45,019 bases of DNA from Chloroflexota bacterium (GCA_016191395.1 JACPOS010000011.1:1-45019), one strand, 5' to 3'. Shown: positions 28,401 through 36,298, counted from the stretch's first letter. Made by a program: numbers and translations. Notes: generated by a model from the sequence alone, not told the origin.

Positions 28401-28678
28401 ACCGCATTGAACTCGCCGGCCGCGACGAGCCCCTCCAGGATCGCCCGCGTCGCGTGGAACGGGCGGCCGGTGCGCAGGATGTAGCCGGTGGATCCACTGG
28501 CCGTCCCTTCTCCGAGCGGCTCCCAGACCCGCGGATCCGGCCATACCGTGTCGACCGAGTCTGCGTAGAACGCGAAGTTGATCTGCTTGCGCTCGTCGTC
28601 ATACAGCGCGATGTAGACGTTCTCCGCGTACAGGAGCGTCCCGAGGATCCGGTGGATCCCCCGGTAGAACTCGTCCAT
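22442..28678 (-). CDS. Giant hybrid histidine kinase with nine GAF domains and two receivers
   Basis: From ATG 28678 the protein has 2,078 residues: nine GAF modules (about 1-1530), HisKA with [10 protein letters not shown] (phospho-His near 1561), an HATPase_c domain with DTGIGIP and [11 protein letters not shown], then two receivers ([10 protein letters not shown]... and [10 protein letters not shown]..., each with a conserved Asp and a late KP). No membrane segment is evident, so sensing is cytoplasmic. GAF 4 to 7 repeat with an exact 528-bp period. The first GAF seems to lack its usual preceding helix; in-frame codons up to ATC 28828 encode a coiled-coil leader ([16 protein letters not shown]), and GGAGG lies 7 nt before that ATC, so the true start may be there. 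It heads the operon kinase-HPt-receiver-cyclase and diverges from a GNAT gene. Confidence 0.93.
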   Translation of the reverse strand: MDEFYRGIHRILGTLLYAENVYIALYDDERKQINFAFYADSVDTVWPDPRVWEPLGEGTASGSTGYILRTGRPFHATRAILEGLVAAGEFNAVGELSVDYLGVPLVSEGRSVGVLAVQSYVEGITYDEEDERLLIFVAQHIADALERTRGAGEIRQRNAELALVNEIGSALAKQLDYQSIIELVGTRVSETFESRDMFVATYDAEANEVSWPFAIAEGKPDSTPPMQLGPGLTSEVIRTRQPLLLHNPEEFASHDVIEDAVPAGSWLGVPILTGERVLGVIALESTRSYAYSEADQRFLSTLASSTGVALENARLFDETKRLLAETEQRSAELAVINEVGEALAKQLDFQAIVDLIGERMAAMLNSKDIFIAMFDRVAKQISFPFELDQGRRVHGDPIPFGKGLTSQVLRTGKTLRLGTFEEQAVHGAVIGTFAEDVVGTVGASWLGIPIMSGDEPIGVVAFSAIAENAFSEADERLVSTIVTNMGVALENARLFEQTNNLLAETNERAAELAIINSVQQGLAGELDMQSMYDLVGDKIQEIFDAQVVDIGILDREAAVLNFPYTIERGVRFPDEPMGIIGLRRIVFETKEPLLVNRDASRLAIEAGQAPAIQGEASKASLFVPLLSGGEVTGVISLQNLDREDAFTDGDVRLLTTFAGSLSVALENVRLFDETKRLLVETNERAAELAIITSVQEGLAARLDMQAMYDLVGDKILEIFKADTVDISIVDRDAGMLHVVYAIELGRRLPAATFAVMGFRKHVLESGEPLNLAGDMNVIAPAYGNPVVLVGEQPKSALFVPLKTGGVGTGVISLQNIDNSEAFADSDIRLLTTLAASLSVALDNVRLFEETKRLLKDSTERAAELAIINGVQQGLAERLDRQAMYDLVGEKIGAIFDVHGVDIESYDASTGLVHFEYTVERGIRLSDEPMALIGFRKQVVDTKASVLINRDLSARAAEAGQPAIVAGELAKSALFMPMISGGSVTGIVLIENLEREDAFSDGDVRLLATLAGSLSVALENFRLFDETKRLLAESNERAAELAIINSVQQGLAAELDMQAMYDLVGDKIAEIFDAQVVNICLYDIATGTLHDPYLLEKGVRYYDVSGPIGPMQRLVLETRGPVLINDVEAWQQERVEKQPVLSGEPAKSVLYAPLVVGTEVRGHISLKNIDRANAFSDSDVRLLTTLAASLSVALENARLVGETRQRASELAIVNEVGQAAASQLDLDRLIQLTGEQLETTFRADIVYVALLDPATNTIDFPFRTERGKPAPRSPMQLGQGLTSRILASKQPLLLNKAEQFEEMDRQGVGTAVKSYLGVPIMVGDDAIGAVSVQSIDEAGRFGDADARVLSTIASNVGTAIRNAQLYREAQRRAREMAALAEVGREISATLDLEGLLGRIAERAQALLEAGTSGVFLAEPDGQKFRAIAVVGANAAELQADEIILGEGIIGSAAAARRSEVVNDVLRDPRSVSIPGADDEDTEERLMVAPLLGRQGLSGMMAVWRAGEAPAFTQADLDFLVGLSQQATIAIDNARLFADADSARASADDANQAKSAFLAAMSHEIRTPMNAIIGMSGLLLETKLDEEQRDFADTIRTSGDALLTIINDILDFSKIEAGKVDLANEPFVLSSCLEGALDLIAPTAAKKGIELAYEVAGDLPVAVAGDQGRLRQIVLNMLSNAVKFTDSGEVVASVRSTPIAVSGRKGDRGARWEIGVDVRDTGIGIPADRIGRLFQSFTQADSTISRRFGGTGLGLAISRRLAEAMDGNLTAESSGVPGEGATFHLTVHLDAAEASAVPERRDRDLVEITGRNALIVDDNATNRRILAAQLTRWSIRTRDTASPVEALAWIKGGERFDVVLLDLLMPEMDGLALAEAIRGVEQAFQPKLVLVSSINVRERGHPALDAVLTKPVKPSALHDTLVNVLSLAGARDESAQRAPERPAVDPGLAERHPLRILLAEDNAVNRKLAVRLLANMGYTTDIAENGLEAIAALEAKEFDVVLMDVQMPELDGLGATRQIRARWPDRPVHIVAMTANAMAGDRDLCIAAGMNDYVSKPIRPPELAEALAKAPIAGTAGAGA
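25481..27592 (-). repeat. Four 528-bp tandem units encoding GAF modules
   Basis: The same landmark (a variant of CTTGTCGCCCACGAGGTC) occurs at 25481, 26009, 26537 and 27065, each exactly 528 bp apart. A second landmark, ATGATCGCCA, occurs at 25551, 26079, 26607 and 27135, again 528 bp apart. Each unit encodes 176 residues: a linker helix of type [17 protein letters not shown] plus one GAF domain. The units have diverged in base sequence but kept their length exactly. Flanking GAF modules are spaced by 537, about 516 and 507 bp. Confidence 0.9.
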
Positions 28679-28825
28679 GTCCTGCGCGCTGCCGGCAAGC
28701 TCGGCGATCTCGAACAGGGCCGTCTGCGTCTTGGCGGCGCTGGACTGGCGCTGGAGCTGGCGCTCGAGCGCGGCGATCCGCGACTCGAGGGCCGTCGTGC
28801 TCGGGGGCCTGGCGTCGTTCGTGGT

Positions 28826-28840
28826 GATTCGGGTGCCTCC
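28826..28840 (-). promoter_or_regulatory. Shine-Dalgarno site and possible ATC start of the giant kinase
   Basis: On the minus strand GGAGG (28836-28840) is followed after 7 nt by ATC (28826-28828), in frame with the kinase. No ATG, GTG or TTG exists in that frame between here and ATG 28678, yet the 50 intervening codons encode a typical coiled-coil leader. Confidence 0.5.
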
Positions 28841-28926
28841 ATCAACACGGGCCCCGCGCTCGCCGTGGGGATCGAGGATAGCGAGCGGCGCGGGGACGCA
28901 CGGTCGTCCCGCGCTACGATCGGCCG

Positions 28927-29526
28927 ATGCAGGATGGACGCTGGGTGAAGCCGGTCACGCTCAAGGGGCGCATCGTGCGCCTGGAGCCGCTGTCGCTCGA
29001 CCACCTGGACGACCTGGCGCGCGTCGCCTTCGAGGGCAACCTGTGGCGCTGGACGGTCGTCCAGCCCACCGACGTCGACGGACTACGCGCGTGGATCGAG
29101 GCGGCGGTCGCGGCGGCCGAAGCCGGTGCGGAGCTGCCGTTCGCGACCATCGACCAGGCGTCGGGCAGGGCCGTCGGCAGCACGCGTTTCATGTCCATCG
29201 TGCCCGAGCACAAGCGCCTCGAGATCGGCTGGACGTGGGTTGCCCTCGCGCATCAGCGAACCGGCGCCAACCGCGAGGCGAAGCTCCTCCAGATGACCCA
29301 CGCGTTCGAGACGCTCGGCGCGAACCGGGTGGAGTTCAAGACCGATTCGCTCAACGAGAAGGCGAACCCCGGCCTGCTCGGCATCGGCGCGACGTACGAG
29401 GGAACGTTCCGGAACCACATGGTCATGCCGGGCGGCCGGCTCCGCCACTCGACCTACTACAGCGTGATCGCCGACGAGTGGCAGGACGTGAAGGCCAGGC
29501 TCGAGGAGAAGCTCGCGCGGCCCTGA
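28927..29526 (+). CDS. GNAT-family N-acetyltransferase (RimJ/RimL-like)
   Basis: A 199-residue protein with the GNAT fold of the RimJ/RimL branch. The start [21 protein letters not shown] is typical, the strand [20 protein letters not shown] corresponds to the acetyl-CoA-binding region, and [21 protein letters not shown] to the late motif with the conserved Asn. Members acetylate protein N-termini, antibiotics or small amines; the substrate cannot be assigned. It is transcribed divergently from the giant kinase gene, the two start regions being about 100 bp apart. Confidence 0.88.
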   Translation: MQDGRWVKPVTLKGRIVRLEPLSLDHLDDLARVAFEGNLWRWTVVQPTDVDGLRAWIEAAVAAAEAGAELPFATIDQASGRAVGSTRFMSIVPEHKRLEIGWTWVALAHQRTGANREAKLLQMTHAFETLGANRVEFKTDSLNEKANPGLLGIGATYEGTFRNHMVMPGGRLRHSTYYSVIADEWQDVKARLEEKLARP

Positions 29527-29601
29527 TGACCTTCCGCCCGCGACGGGGCCGTGCCATCATCGAACCGCCGGGCTGAACCCGGCCATTCGAGGGGAGATGA
29601 C

Positions 29602-30027
29602 GTGATCGATCTGCTGGTCAAGATCCTCATCAACATGGTCGGCGTATACGTCGCGGTCCTGGTCGTCCCCCAGATCGCCTTTCCCGCGGCGGACGACCTG
29701 CTGAAGCTCCAGGGCAACTGGTGGCACGTGGTCGTCGTCGCCGTGATCCTGGCCCTGATCAACAGCTACCTGAAGCCGATCCTCAAGGCGCTGTCGTTCC
29801 CGATCACGCTGCTGACGATGGGCCTGTTCGCGTTCGTCCTGAACGCGGTGCTCCTGCTGCTCGTTGCGTTCCTCGCCGACATGATCAACATCAAGTTCAC
29901 GATCGGAGGCTTCCCGCCGGGCTTCACCGCCGACTCGTTCATCGGCGCGCTCCTCGGCTCCATCGTGATCAGCCTCGTGTCCATCGTCCTGGGCATGCTG
30001 GATCGGGGTCGCCGCATCGTCACCTGA
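29602..30027 (+). CDS. Four-helix phage-holin-family (superfamily IV-like) membrane protein
   Basis: A 141-residue protein with four hydrophobic segments (about 3-25, 42-60, 66-92 and 112-132) and the phrase ALINSYLKPILKALSFPITL, characteristic of the widespread 'phage holin family' of bacterial chromosomes. Most of these are not prophage genes; their role is unknown. No phage genes lie nearby, so a lysis function is unlikely. GTG 29602 is preferred because GGGGAG (29591-29596) precedes it; the open frame extends further upstream without such a site. Confidence 0.85.
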   Translation: MIDLLVKILINMVGVYVAVLVVPQIAFPAADDLLKLQGNWWHVVVVAVILALINSYLKPILKALSFPITLLTMGLFAFVLNAVLLLLVAFLADMINIKFTIGGFPPGFTADSFIGALLGSIVISLVSIVLGMLDRGRRIVT

Positions 30028-30064
30028 TCGCGGGCACGCGGCCGCGCCCGCTAGACTTCGGCAC

Positions 30065-30394
30065 ATGGGTGCCGTTGACACGATGGAAACGTTCTTCGAG
30101 CTGCTGAACGAGGGTGATCGCCCGGGAGCCGTCGCGCTCTTCGACGAGAAGGTGGAGATGCGCATCCACGTTGGCGACAACGCCCGGACGCTGCGCGGCG
30201 TGGAGCAGGTGGGTGGTTGGTTCCTGCGCGCCGAGCCGGGCCTGAAGATGATCCCCGGCGACGTTCGCGACCTCGGGATCACCTACCAGGCGGACGTCCT
30301 GAGCGTTCGACCCGGCGCGCCGAGCCAGCACCTGGACGCATCGTTCCGCGTCGAGGCCGGCAAGATCACCAGCATCAACCTGGCGCCGCGCTAG
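30065..30394 (+). CDS. NTF2-like / SnoaL-like small protein
   Basis: A 109-residue protein with an NTF2-like plan: an N-terminal helix TMETFFELLNEGDRPGAVALF, strand VEMRIHVGD, a central part LRGVEQVGGWFLRAEPG and terminal strands HLDASFRVEAGKITSINLAP. Such folds serve as small enzymes or ligand-binding proteins. No catalytic residues were recognised. It is 37 bp downstream of the holin-like gene on the same strand and may share its transcript. Confidence 0.72.
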   Translation: MGAVDTMETFFELLNEGDRPGAVALFDEKVEMRIHVGDNARTLRGVEQVGGWFLRAEPGLKMIPGDVRDLGITYQADVLSVRPGAPSQHLDASFRVEAGKITSINLAPR

Positions 30395-30436
30395 GAGCTC
30401 CTGGCGCCGGGTCAGGACCTCCGGCGACGCGCGGGC

Positions 30437-31630
30437 TCAGCTCGCGCCGGGGATCACGGTCGCTGCGGGGAGCTCCGTGGCGAGCGGCACCGGGATGATC
30501 AGCTGGTCGCCGATCTGCAGCTTGTCCGGGTTGGGCAGCGTCTCGGCGTTGGCCGCGATCAGGTCGGCGAGCGCGATGCCGTAGCGACCGGCGATCCCGG
30601 AGAGCGTGTCTCCCGCCTTGACGACGTAGAGGACGGGCGTCGGCTTGGGAACGGCCGTCGGGTTGAAGCTCGGACGAAGCGTCTGGACCGGCACCGTGGG
30701 GCTCGGCGAGCCGCCCGCGGACGGATTGCCGAAGCCCAGCAGGCCCGGCAGCGCGAACAGGACGGCCGCGGCCAGCGCGATGGCGACGATGGCGACGAGG
30801 ATCGGCGGCACGGACAGCTCCGGCAGGCGCCGGGAGCGCAGGGTCGGGTAGGCCTCCAGCGGCCTTGCGCGCTCCCACTCCGGGGCGGGACCGGGCGCGC
30901 CCGCGGCACGCGCAGCCACCGGGCCGGCGGTATCGCGCTCGCGTCGCCGGACGGGGCGAGGCGGCATATCGGCCAACGGCGCGGCATCGTCGTCCCAGCC
31001 CGGAGCCCTGTAGCTCGGCGCGGACGGCTCCGGACGCGCGGCGAACGGCCCGGCCGGGCGTGGTGACGTGCTCGGCGACGGCACGAAGTCCTCATCGGCG
31101 CCTTCGTCGGGCTCGGGAATCCCGCCCGGCAGCGCGTCCGCGGGATCGGAGGCCACCCGGTCCGCGTAGCTCCCGGACAGTCCGCGGCCACGGCTCGGGA
31201 TGTCGACGAGGCCCTCGTCGTCTCCGCCGCCTCGGGCGCCGGCATCTGCGTCGTCGTCAGCCCAGATGGGGTCGGTGGGGTTGCCGCGATCCTTGCGCGA
31301 GAGCCACGGCGGCGGCGCCGCCCAGTTCCGTGGCGGGTTGCGCTGCGACGCCGCGGCCGCGGCGGCATCCGTCTCGAGCGCCCTGGCCGCATCGGCGCGA
31401 GTGCGGGCGGCTTCCCGCTTCGCCCAGTCCTGGAACGTGGGGCACACCGGGAAGGCGGACGACAGGCAGTACGCCTCCTGGTGGGCGAGCGCCCGGGGGG
31501 CCGGCTGCGTCTCGGCGTAGCAGCGGTGCCGGTGGTCCGGGCTCGTCGCGCGCTCGTCGCGATCGTCCGCGAACGCGACGAAGGGACAGGCAGGGGCGCC
31601 GTCGGCGATGGGGAGCCCTCGCTCAGTCAT
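30437..31630 (-). CDS. LysM-domain membrane protein with an N-terminal four-cysteine motif
   Basis: A 397-residue protein. Residues 15-63 hold four cysteines (C15, C37, C55, C63) in the order CPF...HRHRCYAE...QEAYCLSS...CPTFQDWA, with several His between them, which might bind a metal or cluster. A long acidic/Pro-rich linker follows (about 75-275). One membrane helix lies near 278-301, and a LysM peptidoglycan-binding domain (about 335-381, YVVKAGDTLSGIAGRYG) near the end. This predicts a cytoplasmic cysteine module anchored through the membrane to cell-wall glycan. Function is unknown; signalling or assembly at the envelope is an inference. Confidence 0.8.
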   Translation of the reverse strand: MTERGLPIADGAPACPFVAFADDRDERATSPDHRHRCYAETQPAPRALAHQEAYCLSSAFPVCPTFQDWAKREAARTRADAARALETDAAAAAASQRNPPRNWAAPPPWLSRKDRGNPTDPIWADDDADAGARGGGDDEGLVDIPSRGRGLSGSYADRVASDPADALPGGIPEPDEGADEDFVPSPSTSPRPAGPFAARPEPSAPSYRAPGWDDDAAPLADMPPRPVRRRERDTAGPVAARAAGAPGPAPEWERARPLEAYPTLRSRRLPELSVPPILVAIVAIALAAAVLFALPGLLGFGNPSAGGSPSPTVPVQTLRPSFNPTAVPKPTPVLYVVKAGDTLSGIAGRYGIALADLIAANAETLPNPDKLQIGDQLIIPVPLATELPAATVIPGAS

Positions 31631-31702
31631 CGGTGGCGATGATACGCGCGGAGGGGGACCTGAAGCCGTGCGGCCGGCAGCCGCGCCGCGCGGAGCCGCG
31701 TC

Positions 31703-32869
31703 TCAGGCCACGGGATCCTGCGAAGCCCGACGGACGCCACGCAGCCGCCGAGCGACGTCGGGCACCTCCGCGTACGCCCGCATCACCTCGGGCAGCCCGC
31801 GCTTGAGCCAGTCGTCCAGGCGCCAGCACAGGATCGGCGCGATCGCCGCGAGGTATACGTACGAGCCGAAGTAGCCACCGAACTGGGCAACGAGGAAGAC
31901 GACGGTCCCGACGACGATCACGCCATCAGCCGAGCGGAAGCGACGCCCGAACACGACGGCAATGGCACCGCTGAGGAAGTAGCGCGCTGTCTCGAGGACG
32001 CGGCCGGCCCCGGGGGCAATGCCGTCGACGATCGCGCCGAGGCTCCAGTACGCCTGTCGCAGGTGCGTCTCCTGGGCCATCGCAAGGCTGCGCAGGTAGG
32101 AGGCCGGGCCCCACACGAAGAGGACCGGCGACCAGGCCACCAACGATGCGGCCGCGAACGCCACGAGCGCCGGCAGCCCCGCCCAGATGACCAGCGGCGG
32201 AAGCCAGGCAATGGCGTACGGCTTGAACGCCACGGCGGCCGCCAGCACTACGGCGCCGAGGACGGGACGCTTCTGCGCGAGCACGAGGGCCCCGAGGATG
32301 AGGAGGCCGGCACTGGTGTCATTGGATCCGTCCATGGTCGCGAGGACGATCGGGGGCGCGAGGGCGAACACGGCGAGGCCGAGCGGCCGCCCCTTGCCGG
32401 CGCGAATCGCGAAGAGCACGAGCAGCAGGGCGGAGACGCCGAACTCCATCAGCGTCGGATCCTGGAGCGAGGGCAGGTACCAGAGGAGGGCGAGTGGCCC
32501 GTACGGGAAGGCTGCGCCCGGCGGCCTTGAGGCGCCGTACGCGATCCCGTAGGGGTCGCCGCCGTACTGGACCGTCAGGATCGCTACCTTCGTCACGGCG
32601 GAGACATCGGACCCGTTGACGTGCAGCATCGCCGCACGGAGCACGAGCCCACAGCCCACGAGGACCACGACGGGCAGCCAGCGCAGCTGCCAGCGCGCCG
32701 CCGCGACCAGGGTCAGCGCGAGGACGCCCGCCACGGTGATCGCCGTCCTGTCGGGCCAGTTCGGCTGGATGGCAAGAACGAGGGCGACGCCGAGGGCCAG
32801 CAGCCACCCGGCGCTCAGGCCGCGCGGCGGGATGGGGAGCAACCGCAGGGGCCGGCGGAGCCGCGTCAT
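31703..32869 (-). CDS. GT87-type multi-pass membrane glycosyltransferase (DUF2029-like)
   Basis: A 388-residue protein with about ten hydrophobic segments spread over its length. The early extracytoplasmic loop [23 protein letters not shown] and later [14 protein letters not shown] resemble polyprenyl-phosphate-mannose-dependent GT87 mannosyltransferases, in which an acidic residue of the first loop is catalytic. The likely role is glycosylation of envelope lipids or polymers outside the membrane. The assignment rests on topology and short motifs, so a related GT-C enzyme is possible. No glycan gene cluster surrounds it. Confidence 0.72.
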   Translation of the reverse strand: MTRLRRPLRLLPIPPRGLSAGWLLALGVALVLAIQPNWPDRTAITVAGVLALTLVAAARWQLRWLPVVVLVGCGLVLRAAMLHVNGSDVSAVTKVAILTVQYGGDPYGIAYGASRPPGAAFPYGPLALLWYLPSLQDPTLMEFGVSALLLVLFAIRAGKGRPLGLAVFALAPPIVLATMDGSNDTSAGLLILGALVLAQKRPVLGAVVLAAAVAFKPYAIAWLPPLVIWAGLPALVAFAAASLVAWSPVLFVWGPASYLRSLAMAQETHLRQAYWSLGAIVDGIAPGAGRVLETARYFLSGAIAVVFGRRFRSADGVIVVGTVVFLVAQFGGYFGSYVYLAAIAPILCWRLDDWLKRGLPEVMRAYAEVPDVARRLRGVRRASQDPVA

Positions 32870-32887
32870 CGATGGAACCTCGGTCGT

Positions 32888-32922
32888 TTGACAGTCCGGA
32901 GGCGCGTCTCGACACTCCGGAG
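32888..32922 (+). promoter_or_regulatory. Possible promoter and 21-bp-spaced repeats upstream of sodN
   Basis: TTGACA (32888-32893) is a good -35 match; the hexamer 17 bp later (GACACT, 32911-32916) is only a weak -10. ACAGTCCGGAG (32891-32901) and ACACTCCGGAG (32912-32922) are direct repeats exactly 21 bp apart, two helical turns, and overlap both hexamers. A repressor site for metal or oxidative control is plausible. Confidence 0.4.
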
Positions 32923-32980
32923 CAACGACCCGTGTGGTTCGCTACGAGCGAGCGGCCCAGGAAAACGTAAAGGAGCCCAC

Positions 32981-33421
32981 ATGAACATCGAACGTTCGAT
33001 CCTCCGATTCCTGCAGCCGCGGACCGTGGTCCGCGCGCATTGCGATCTCCCCTGTGGCGTGTACGACCCGGAGCAGGCTCGGATCGAGGCGGAGTCGTGC
33101 TACAGGATCGTGGAGAAGTACGCGGCGAATGACGACACCGCGTACCGGACGCGTGCCATTCACATAAAGGAAGAGCGCGCCGACCTGGTGAAGCACCACC
33201 TCGACGTGCTCTGGCACGACTACTTCAAGCCCGAGCACCTCGAGAAGGTGCCGAACCTCCACGACCTCTTCTGGCGAGCCAACAAGCAGGTCTCGAAGGT
33301 GAAGGCCTCCACTGACCTCGCGGATGCAAAGCAGCTCCTCGCCCTCATCGACGAGGTCGACGCGGCGTGGAAGGCGACCGGCGGCCTCGAGAAGACGCGC
33401 ATGGCCGGCCGACCGGGCTGA
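32981..33421 (+). CDS. sodN: Nickel superoxide dismutase precursor
   Basis: A 146-residue enzyme that disproportionates superoxide to oxygen and hydrogen peroxide. Residues 20-30, HCDLPCGVYDP, are the diagnostic nickel hook. After removal of the first 19 residues the new N-terminal H20, with C21 and C25, binds nickel. The rest is the four-helix part (HIKEERADLVKHHLDVLWHDYF). The propeptide must be cut to expose H20, which explains the protease gene that follows at once. AAAGGAG lies 6 nt upstream of ATG 32981. A pair of direct repeats and a -35-like TTGACA lie about 60-95 bp upstream. Confidence 0.96.
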   Translation: MNIERSILRFLQPRTVVRAHCDLPCGVYDPEQARIEAESCYRIVEKYAANDDTAYRTRAIHIKEERADLVKHHLDVLWHDYFKPEHLEKVPNLHDLFWRANKQVSKVKASTDLADAKQLLALIDEVDAAWKATGGLEKTRMAGRPG

Positions 33422-33447
33422 TCTCGTCGTTCACGGCGCCCGCCCTC

Positions 33448-33855
33448 GTGCCGCGCGGACCCTGGCGAGTTGCGGTGACGGAGGCGTCGATGCTGCCCGC
33501 CATCTGGCCTGGTGACTGGCTGGTCGTGAACCCGCGCGTCTCCGCGTGGCCTCGGCCGGGTGCGGTCGTCGTGTTCCACGAGCCGATATCGGACGCGCTC
33601 GCGATCAAGCGCGTCGCCGCGAGCCCGGGTGAGCGCGTCCGCTTCGCGGATGGCTACCTGACGCTCGCCGACGACGAGGCCTGGCTCACGGCCGACGCCT
33701 CGGAGGCCGAGGCCGCGGCGGCTGGCTTCGGGCCGCCGATCGACTCGACGCGCTTCGGTCCGGTGGCCCTGGACCGGCTCGTTGGACGCGTGCTGTTCCG
33801 GTACGGGCCGCTGCGCCGCTTCGGGCGGATCGCGGCGCGCGCGGTGCGATCGTGA
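33448..33855 (+). CDS. sodX: Nickel-SOD maturation protease (S26 signal-peptidase-like)
   Basis: A 135-residue peptidase that should cleave the SodN propeptide. It has the S26 layout: catalytic S14 in TEASMLPAIWPGDWLVV and K54 in AIKRVAASPGE, the Ser-Lys dyad. Unlike leader peptidases it has no N-terminal membrane anchor, which fits the cytosolic SodX group. GTG 33448 is chosen because the protein then begins like other SodX (PRGPWRVAV); the frame is open to GTG 33367, which would overlap sodN by 55 bp. Its stop overlaps the next start as TGATG. Confidence 0.9.
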   Translation: MPRGPWRVAVTEASMLPAIWPGDWLVVNPRVSAWPRPGAVVVFHEPISDALAIKRVAASPGERVRFADGYLTLADDEAWLTADASEAEAAAAGFGPPIDSTRFGPVALDRLVGRVLFRYGPLRRFGRIAARAVRS

Positions 33856-35060
33856 TGGCCGAGGAGCGGGCCTTGCCCGGTGCGCCGGATCCGTGGGCCG
33901 GGAGCGAGAAGCCGTCGCGGCGGGACGGGCCGCCATTCCACATGACGGAGATGATCAAAGCCGAGCCGGGCCTCGCGGCACGCCTGCTCGCGCGCCTCGC
34001 CGACCCGGCCGGGCCTGCGGCGCGCCTGGCCGCCGCCGTGCGTGCCGCCGCCGAGGCGGGTCGGCCCACGCTCGTGACCGGCTGCGGCACGAGCGAGCAC
34101 GGGGCCCTGGCGGCCATGGAGATCCTTCGAGAGGCCCTGCGCACGGCCGGCCTCCCGTGGCGGCTGGGCCACCCGGGCTGCCCCGTGGCCGTGCAGGCGT
34201 TCGAGGGCTCGCTCGAGGATTGGCTCGGCGGCGAGGGCGGCCTCGTGATCGGCGTCAGTCACGAGGGCGGAACGTGGGCGACGAACCGGGCGCTGGAGCA
34301 GGGCCGCCGGTCCGGCGCGACGACGGCGCTCATCACGGTCTCGGATCGGTCGCCGGGTGCCGCGCTCGCCGACATCGTCGTGACGACCGATGAGCAGGAC
34401 CAGAGCTGGTGCCACACCGTGGGCTACCTGTCGCCGATCCTCGCAGCAACGGCCGTCGGCGGCCACATTGCAGGTGCGCCGGCCAGCGGCGCCGCCGCGC
34501 GCGAGATGCTCGCAGCGGGCCTGACACCGAGCGCCGTCAAGGGCACCGAGCGCCTCGCCGACGCCTTCTCGGGTGCAAGCCAGCTGATCGTCGTCGCCTC
34601 TGGCGTAGACCGGACCGCGGCGCGCGAGCTGGTCCTCAAGGTGGAGGAGGGCACGCACCTGCCCGCCGTGATGCGCGACCTGGAGACGATGCTCCACGGC
34701 CATCTCGCCGGGGTCGACGCGACCACCGGGTTCGTCCTGATCCTGACCGATACCGCGCAGGCCGAGGCGCGCGCGGCACGGGCGGCAGGCGTCCTTCGCG
34801 CCGTGACCGCGCTCGGGATCCAGGCCGGCGCCATCCTCGCGTCCGCACACGACACAGCGATCTCATCACGTCTCACGCCGGCCGGCCGCCTCGTGGTCCC
34901 CGCCGCGCCGGACCTTCCGCCGACGGCGGCATCGTTGATCGGCTCGGCGGTGCCGCTCCAGCTGCTCGCCGAGCGCCTCGCCCGGGCACGCGGCGTGGAC
35001 CCCGACCCCATCCGCCGAGACGACCCCGCCTACCTCGCGGCCGCCGAGGCCGCGGGCTGA
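33855..35060 (+). CDS. SIS-domain sugar isomerase-like protein
   Basis: A 401-residue protein with two sugar-isomerase (SIS) domains. The first is near 70-210 (LVTGCGTSEHGALAAME, then VIGVSHEGGTW). The second is near 235-390 (LIVVASGVDRTAARELVLKVEEGTHLPA). It resembles the isomerase half of glucosamine-6-phosphate synthase and AgaS-like proteins but has no glutamine amidotransferase domain. A phosphosugar isomerase or deaminase role is likely, substrate unknown. ATG 33855 overlaps the sodX stop by one base, so it is translated with the nickel-SOD pair although no functional link to SOD is obvious. Confidence 0.85.
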   Translation: MAEERALPGAPDPWAGSEKPSRRDGPPFHMTEMIKAEPGLAARLLARLADPAGPAARLAAAVRAAAEAGRPTLVTGCGTSEHGALAAMEILREALRTAGLPWRLGHPGCPVAVQAFEGSLEDWLGGEGGLVIGVSHEGGTWATNRALEQGRRSGATTALITVSDRSPGAALADIVVTTDEQDQSWCHTVGYLSPILAATAVGGHIAGAPASGAAAREMLAAGLTPSAVKGTERLADAFSGASQLIVVASGVDRTAARELVLKVEEGTHLPAVMRDLETMLHGHLAGVDATTGFVLILTDTAQAEARAARAAGVLRAVTALGIQAGAILASAHDTAISSRLTPAGRLVVPAAPDLPPTAASLIGSAVPLQLLAERLARARGVDPDPIRRDDPAYLAAAEAAG

Positions 35061-35088
35061 TCGTCAGGCTGCTGGCTGAACGGCTGAA

Positions 35089-35140
35089 CTGCGTCGGTAT
35101 CTGGCACTGCGTCGGTATCTGGCACTGCGTCGGTATCTGG
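35089..35140 (+). repeat. 18-bp tandem repeat, 2.9 copies
   Basis: CTGCGTCGGTATCTGGCA is repeated head to tail at 35089-35106 and 35107-35124, and in 16 of its 18 bases at 35125-35140, with no mismatch. It sits between the SIS gene stop and copy 2 of the inverted-end element, ending 14 bp before the latter. It is not in a recognisable gene. Confidence 0.92.
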
Positions 35141-35153
35141 TTTCGGCTGATTC

Positions 35154-35252
35154 TGATGACCTTTGTTGCATCAAGGGTCGTCGGACGCGGGTTCGCAACG
35201 TCGAGCCGTCCCGCCTCTCGCCGCTGATGCAGCGAATGTCATCAAATCGGCG
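35154..35252 (-). repeat. Dispersed inverted-end element, copy 2
   Basis: The ends are TGATGACCTTTGTTGCATCA (35154-35173) and TGATGCAGCGAATGTCATCA (35225-35244), imperfect inverted repeats 91 bp overall. Read on the minus strand, the first 28 bases (35252 back to 35225) match the left end of the copy at 12039 at 26 positions. The internal TGCGAACCCGC lies at nearly the same distance (27 bp) from that end. This copy is therefore inverted relative to the first and about 14 bp shorter near its far end. No target-site duplication was recognised. The remainder of 35061-35317 shows nothing else. Confidence 0.8.
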
Positions 35253-35317
35253 GGAAACGGGATCGCACTGAAGATCGAGGGCGCCCAGCGGCACGCACTC
35301 GCAACACCACGCACCCG

Positions 35318-36298
35318 CTATACCTTGCCGATCAGCTCCGCGGCCATGAGGTCGATCATCTCGCCGTCCCAGGGCAGGAGGTCCTGGAGCATGATCCGCT
35401 CGATCCCGGCGTCGGCATACCGCCGCACCATCGCGCGCGCCTCGTTCGGCGTGCCGAGGATCCACCGACTCCGGCGCTTGTCGAGCCACGCGCGGGCGTC
35501 ACCGGACTCCCCGAGGGCCCTGAGGAGATCCCCAGCGCGCCTGTCGACCTCGGCGGTGTCCGCGCCAACCAGCACGCCGACCATCGCCGAGCGGGTGAGC
35601 GACTTCGGGTCACGGCCGGCCGCGACGCAGGCTGCATCGAGCTGCGCCTCCTTCTCGCGGGCGACCTCGGGGGTCGATGACGAGAGGTTGAACTCGTCCG
35701 AGTACCGCGCCGCGAGCCTGAAGCCGCGTGGCGAGCCCTCGCTGCCGGTGATGATCCGCGGCCGCGCACGCCCGTTCGCGCCGATCGGGCGGCCGGGCGA
35801 CTGCGCGGGACCCGGGACGAGCTTGCCGCCCCTGACGACCACCCGGTGCCCGTCGAAACTCCAGCCCTCGGGCTCCTCCCACAGGCCGCGGAGCAGCGCG
35901 AGCTGATCCTCCATGAGATCGGCCCGCTCGGCGATGTCGGGAAATGGGAGGCCCAGCGGCCAGTGGTCAGACTCGTTCCAGCCCGCACCGACGCCCACCT
36001 CGATGCGGCCGCCGCTCATCTGGTCCACCGTCGTGACGAGCTTCACGAAGTTGCCGGAGTGCCGGAAGGTCACCGGGCTCACGAGCGTGCCCAGCCGGAT
36101 CGTGGACGTCTCGCGCGCCAGGCCGGCGAGGATCGCCCACGCGTCGGTCGTCGGTTGGCTCGAGCTGCCGGGGAAGGATGCGTAGTGATCGCTCCGGAAC
36201 ATCGCCTCGAAGCCGCCCGCCTCTGCGCGCCGCGCGATCGACAGCTGGTCCTCGTACGACAGGCCCTGCTGGGCCTCGATCATCAGTGCGAACCGCAC
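35318..36298 (-). CDS. LLM-class F420-dependent oxidoreductase
   Basis: A 326-residue TIM-barrel protein of the luciferase-like monooxygenase class. Typical parts are RFALMIEAQQGLSYEDQLSIARRAE at the start, FRSDHYASF, TSTIRLGTLVSPVTFRHSG, the GRIEVGVGAGWNESDH block, and PRIITGSEGSPRGFRLAARYSDEFN. This composition fits the F420-dependent subgroup (TIGR03560-like); FMN use cannot be excluded. The substrate is unknown. GTG 36298 is preferred, since AGGAGG lies about 6 nt before it and the protein then begins as relatives do; an ATG at 36346 would add 16 residues. It diverges from marR, and the control region between them carries a dyad. Confidence 0.88.
   Translation of the reverse strand: MRFALMIEAQQGLSYEDQLSIARRAEAGGFEAMFRSDHYASFPGSSSQPTTDAWAILAGLARETSTIRLGTLVSPVTFRHSGNFVKLVTTVDQMSGGRIEVGVGAGWNESDHWPLGLPFPDIAERADLMEDQLALLRGLWEEPEGWSFDGHRVVVRGGKLVPGPAQSPGRPIGANGRARPRIITGSEGSPRGFRLAARYSDEFNLSSSTPEVAREKEAQLDAACVAAGRDPKSLTRSAMVGVLVGADTAEVDRRAGDLLRALGESGDARAWLDKRRSRWILGTPNEARAMVRRYADAGIERIMLQDLLPWDGEMIDLMAAELIGKV

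Noticed and set aside
26303-28948. An 881-codon plus-strand frame antisense to the kinase
   Set aside because: Its repeated Leu/Asp/Arg-rich pattern simply mirrors the GAF repeats on the other strand, and the minus strand has unmistakable domains.
29602-30027. Prophage remnant suggested by the holin-like gene
   Set aside because: No integrase, capsid, tail or lysin genes lie nearby, and this family is common on bacterial chromosomes outside prophages.
35089-35140. CRISPR array
   Set aside because: The 18-bp units are directly adjacent with no spacers, only about three copies exist, and no cas gene is in the window.
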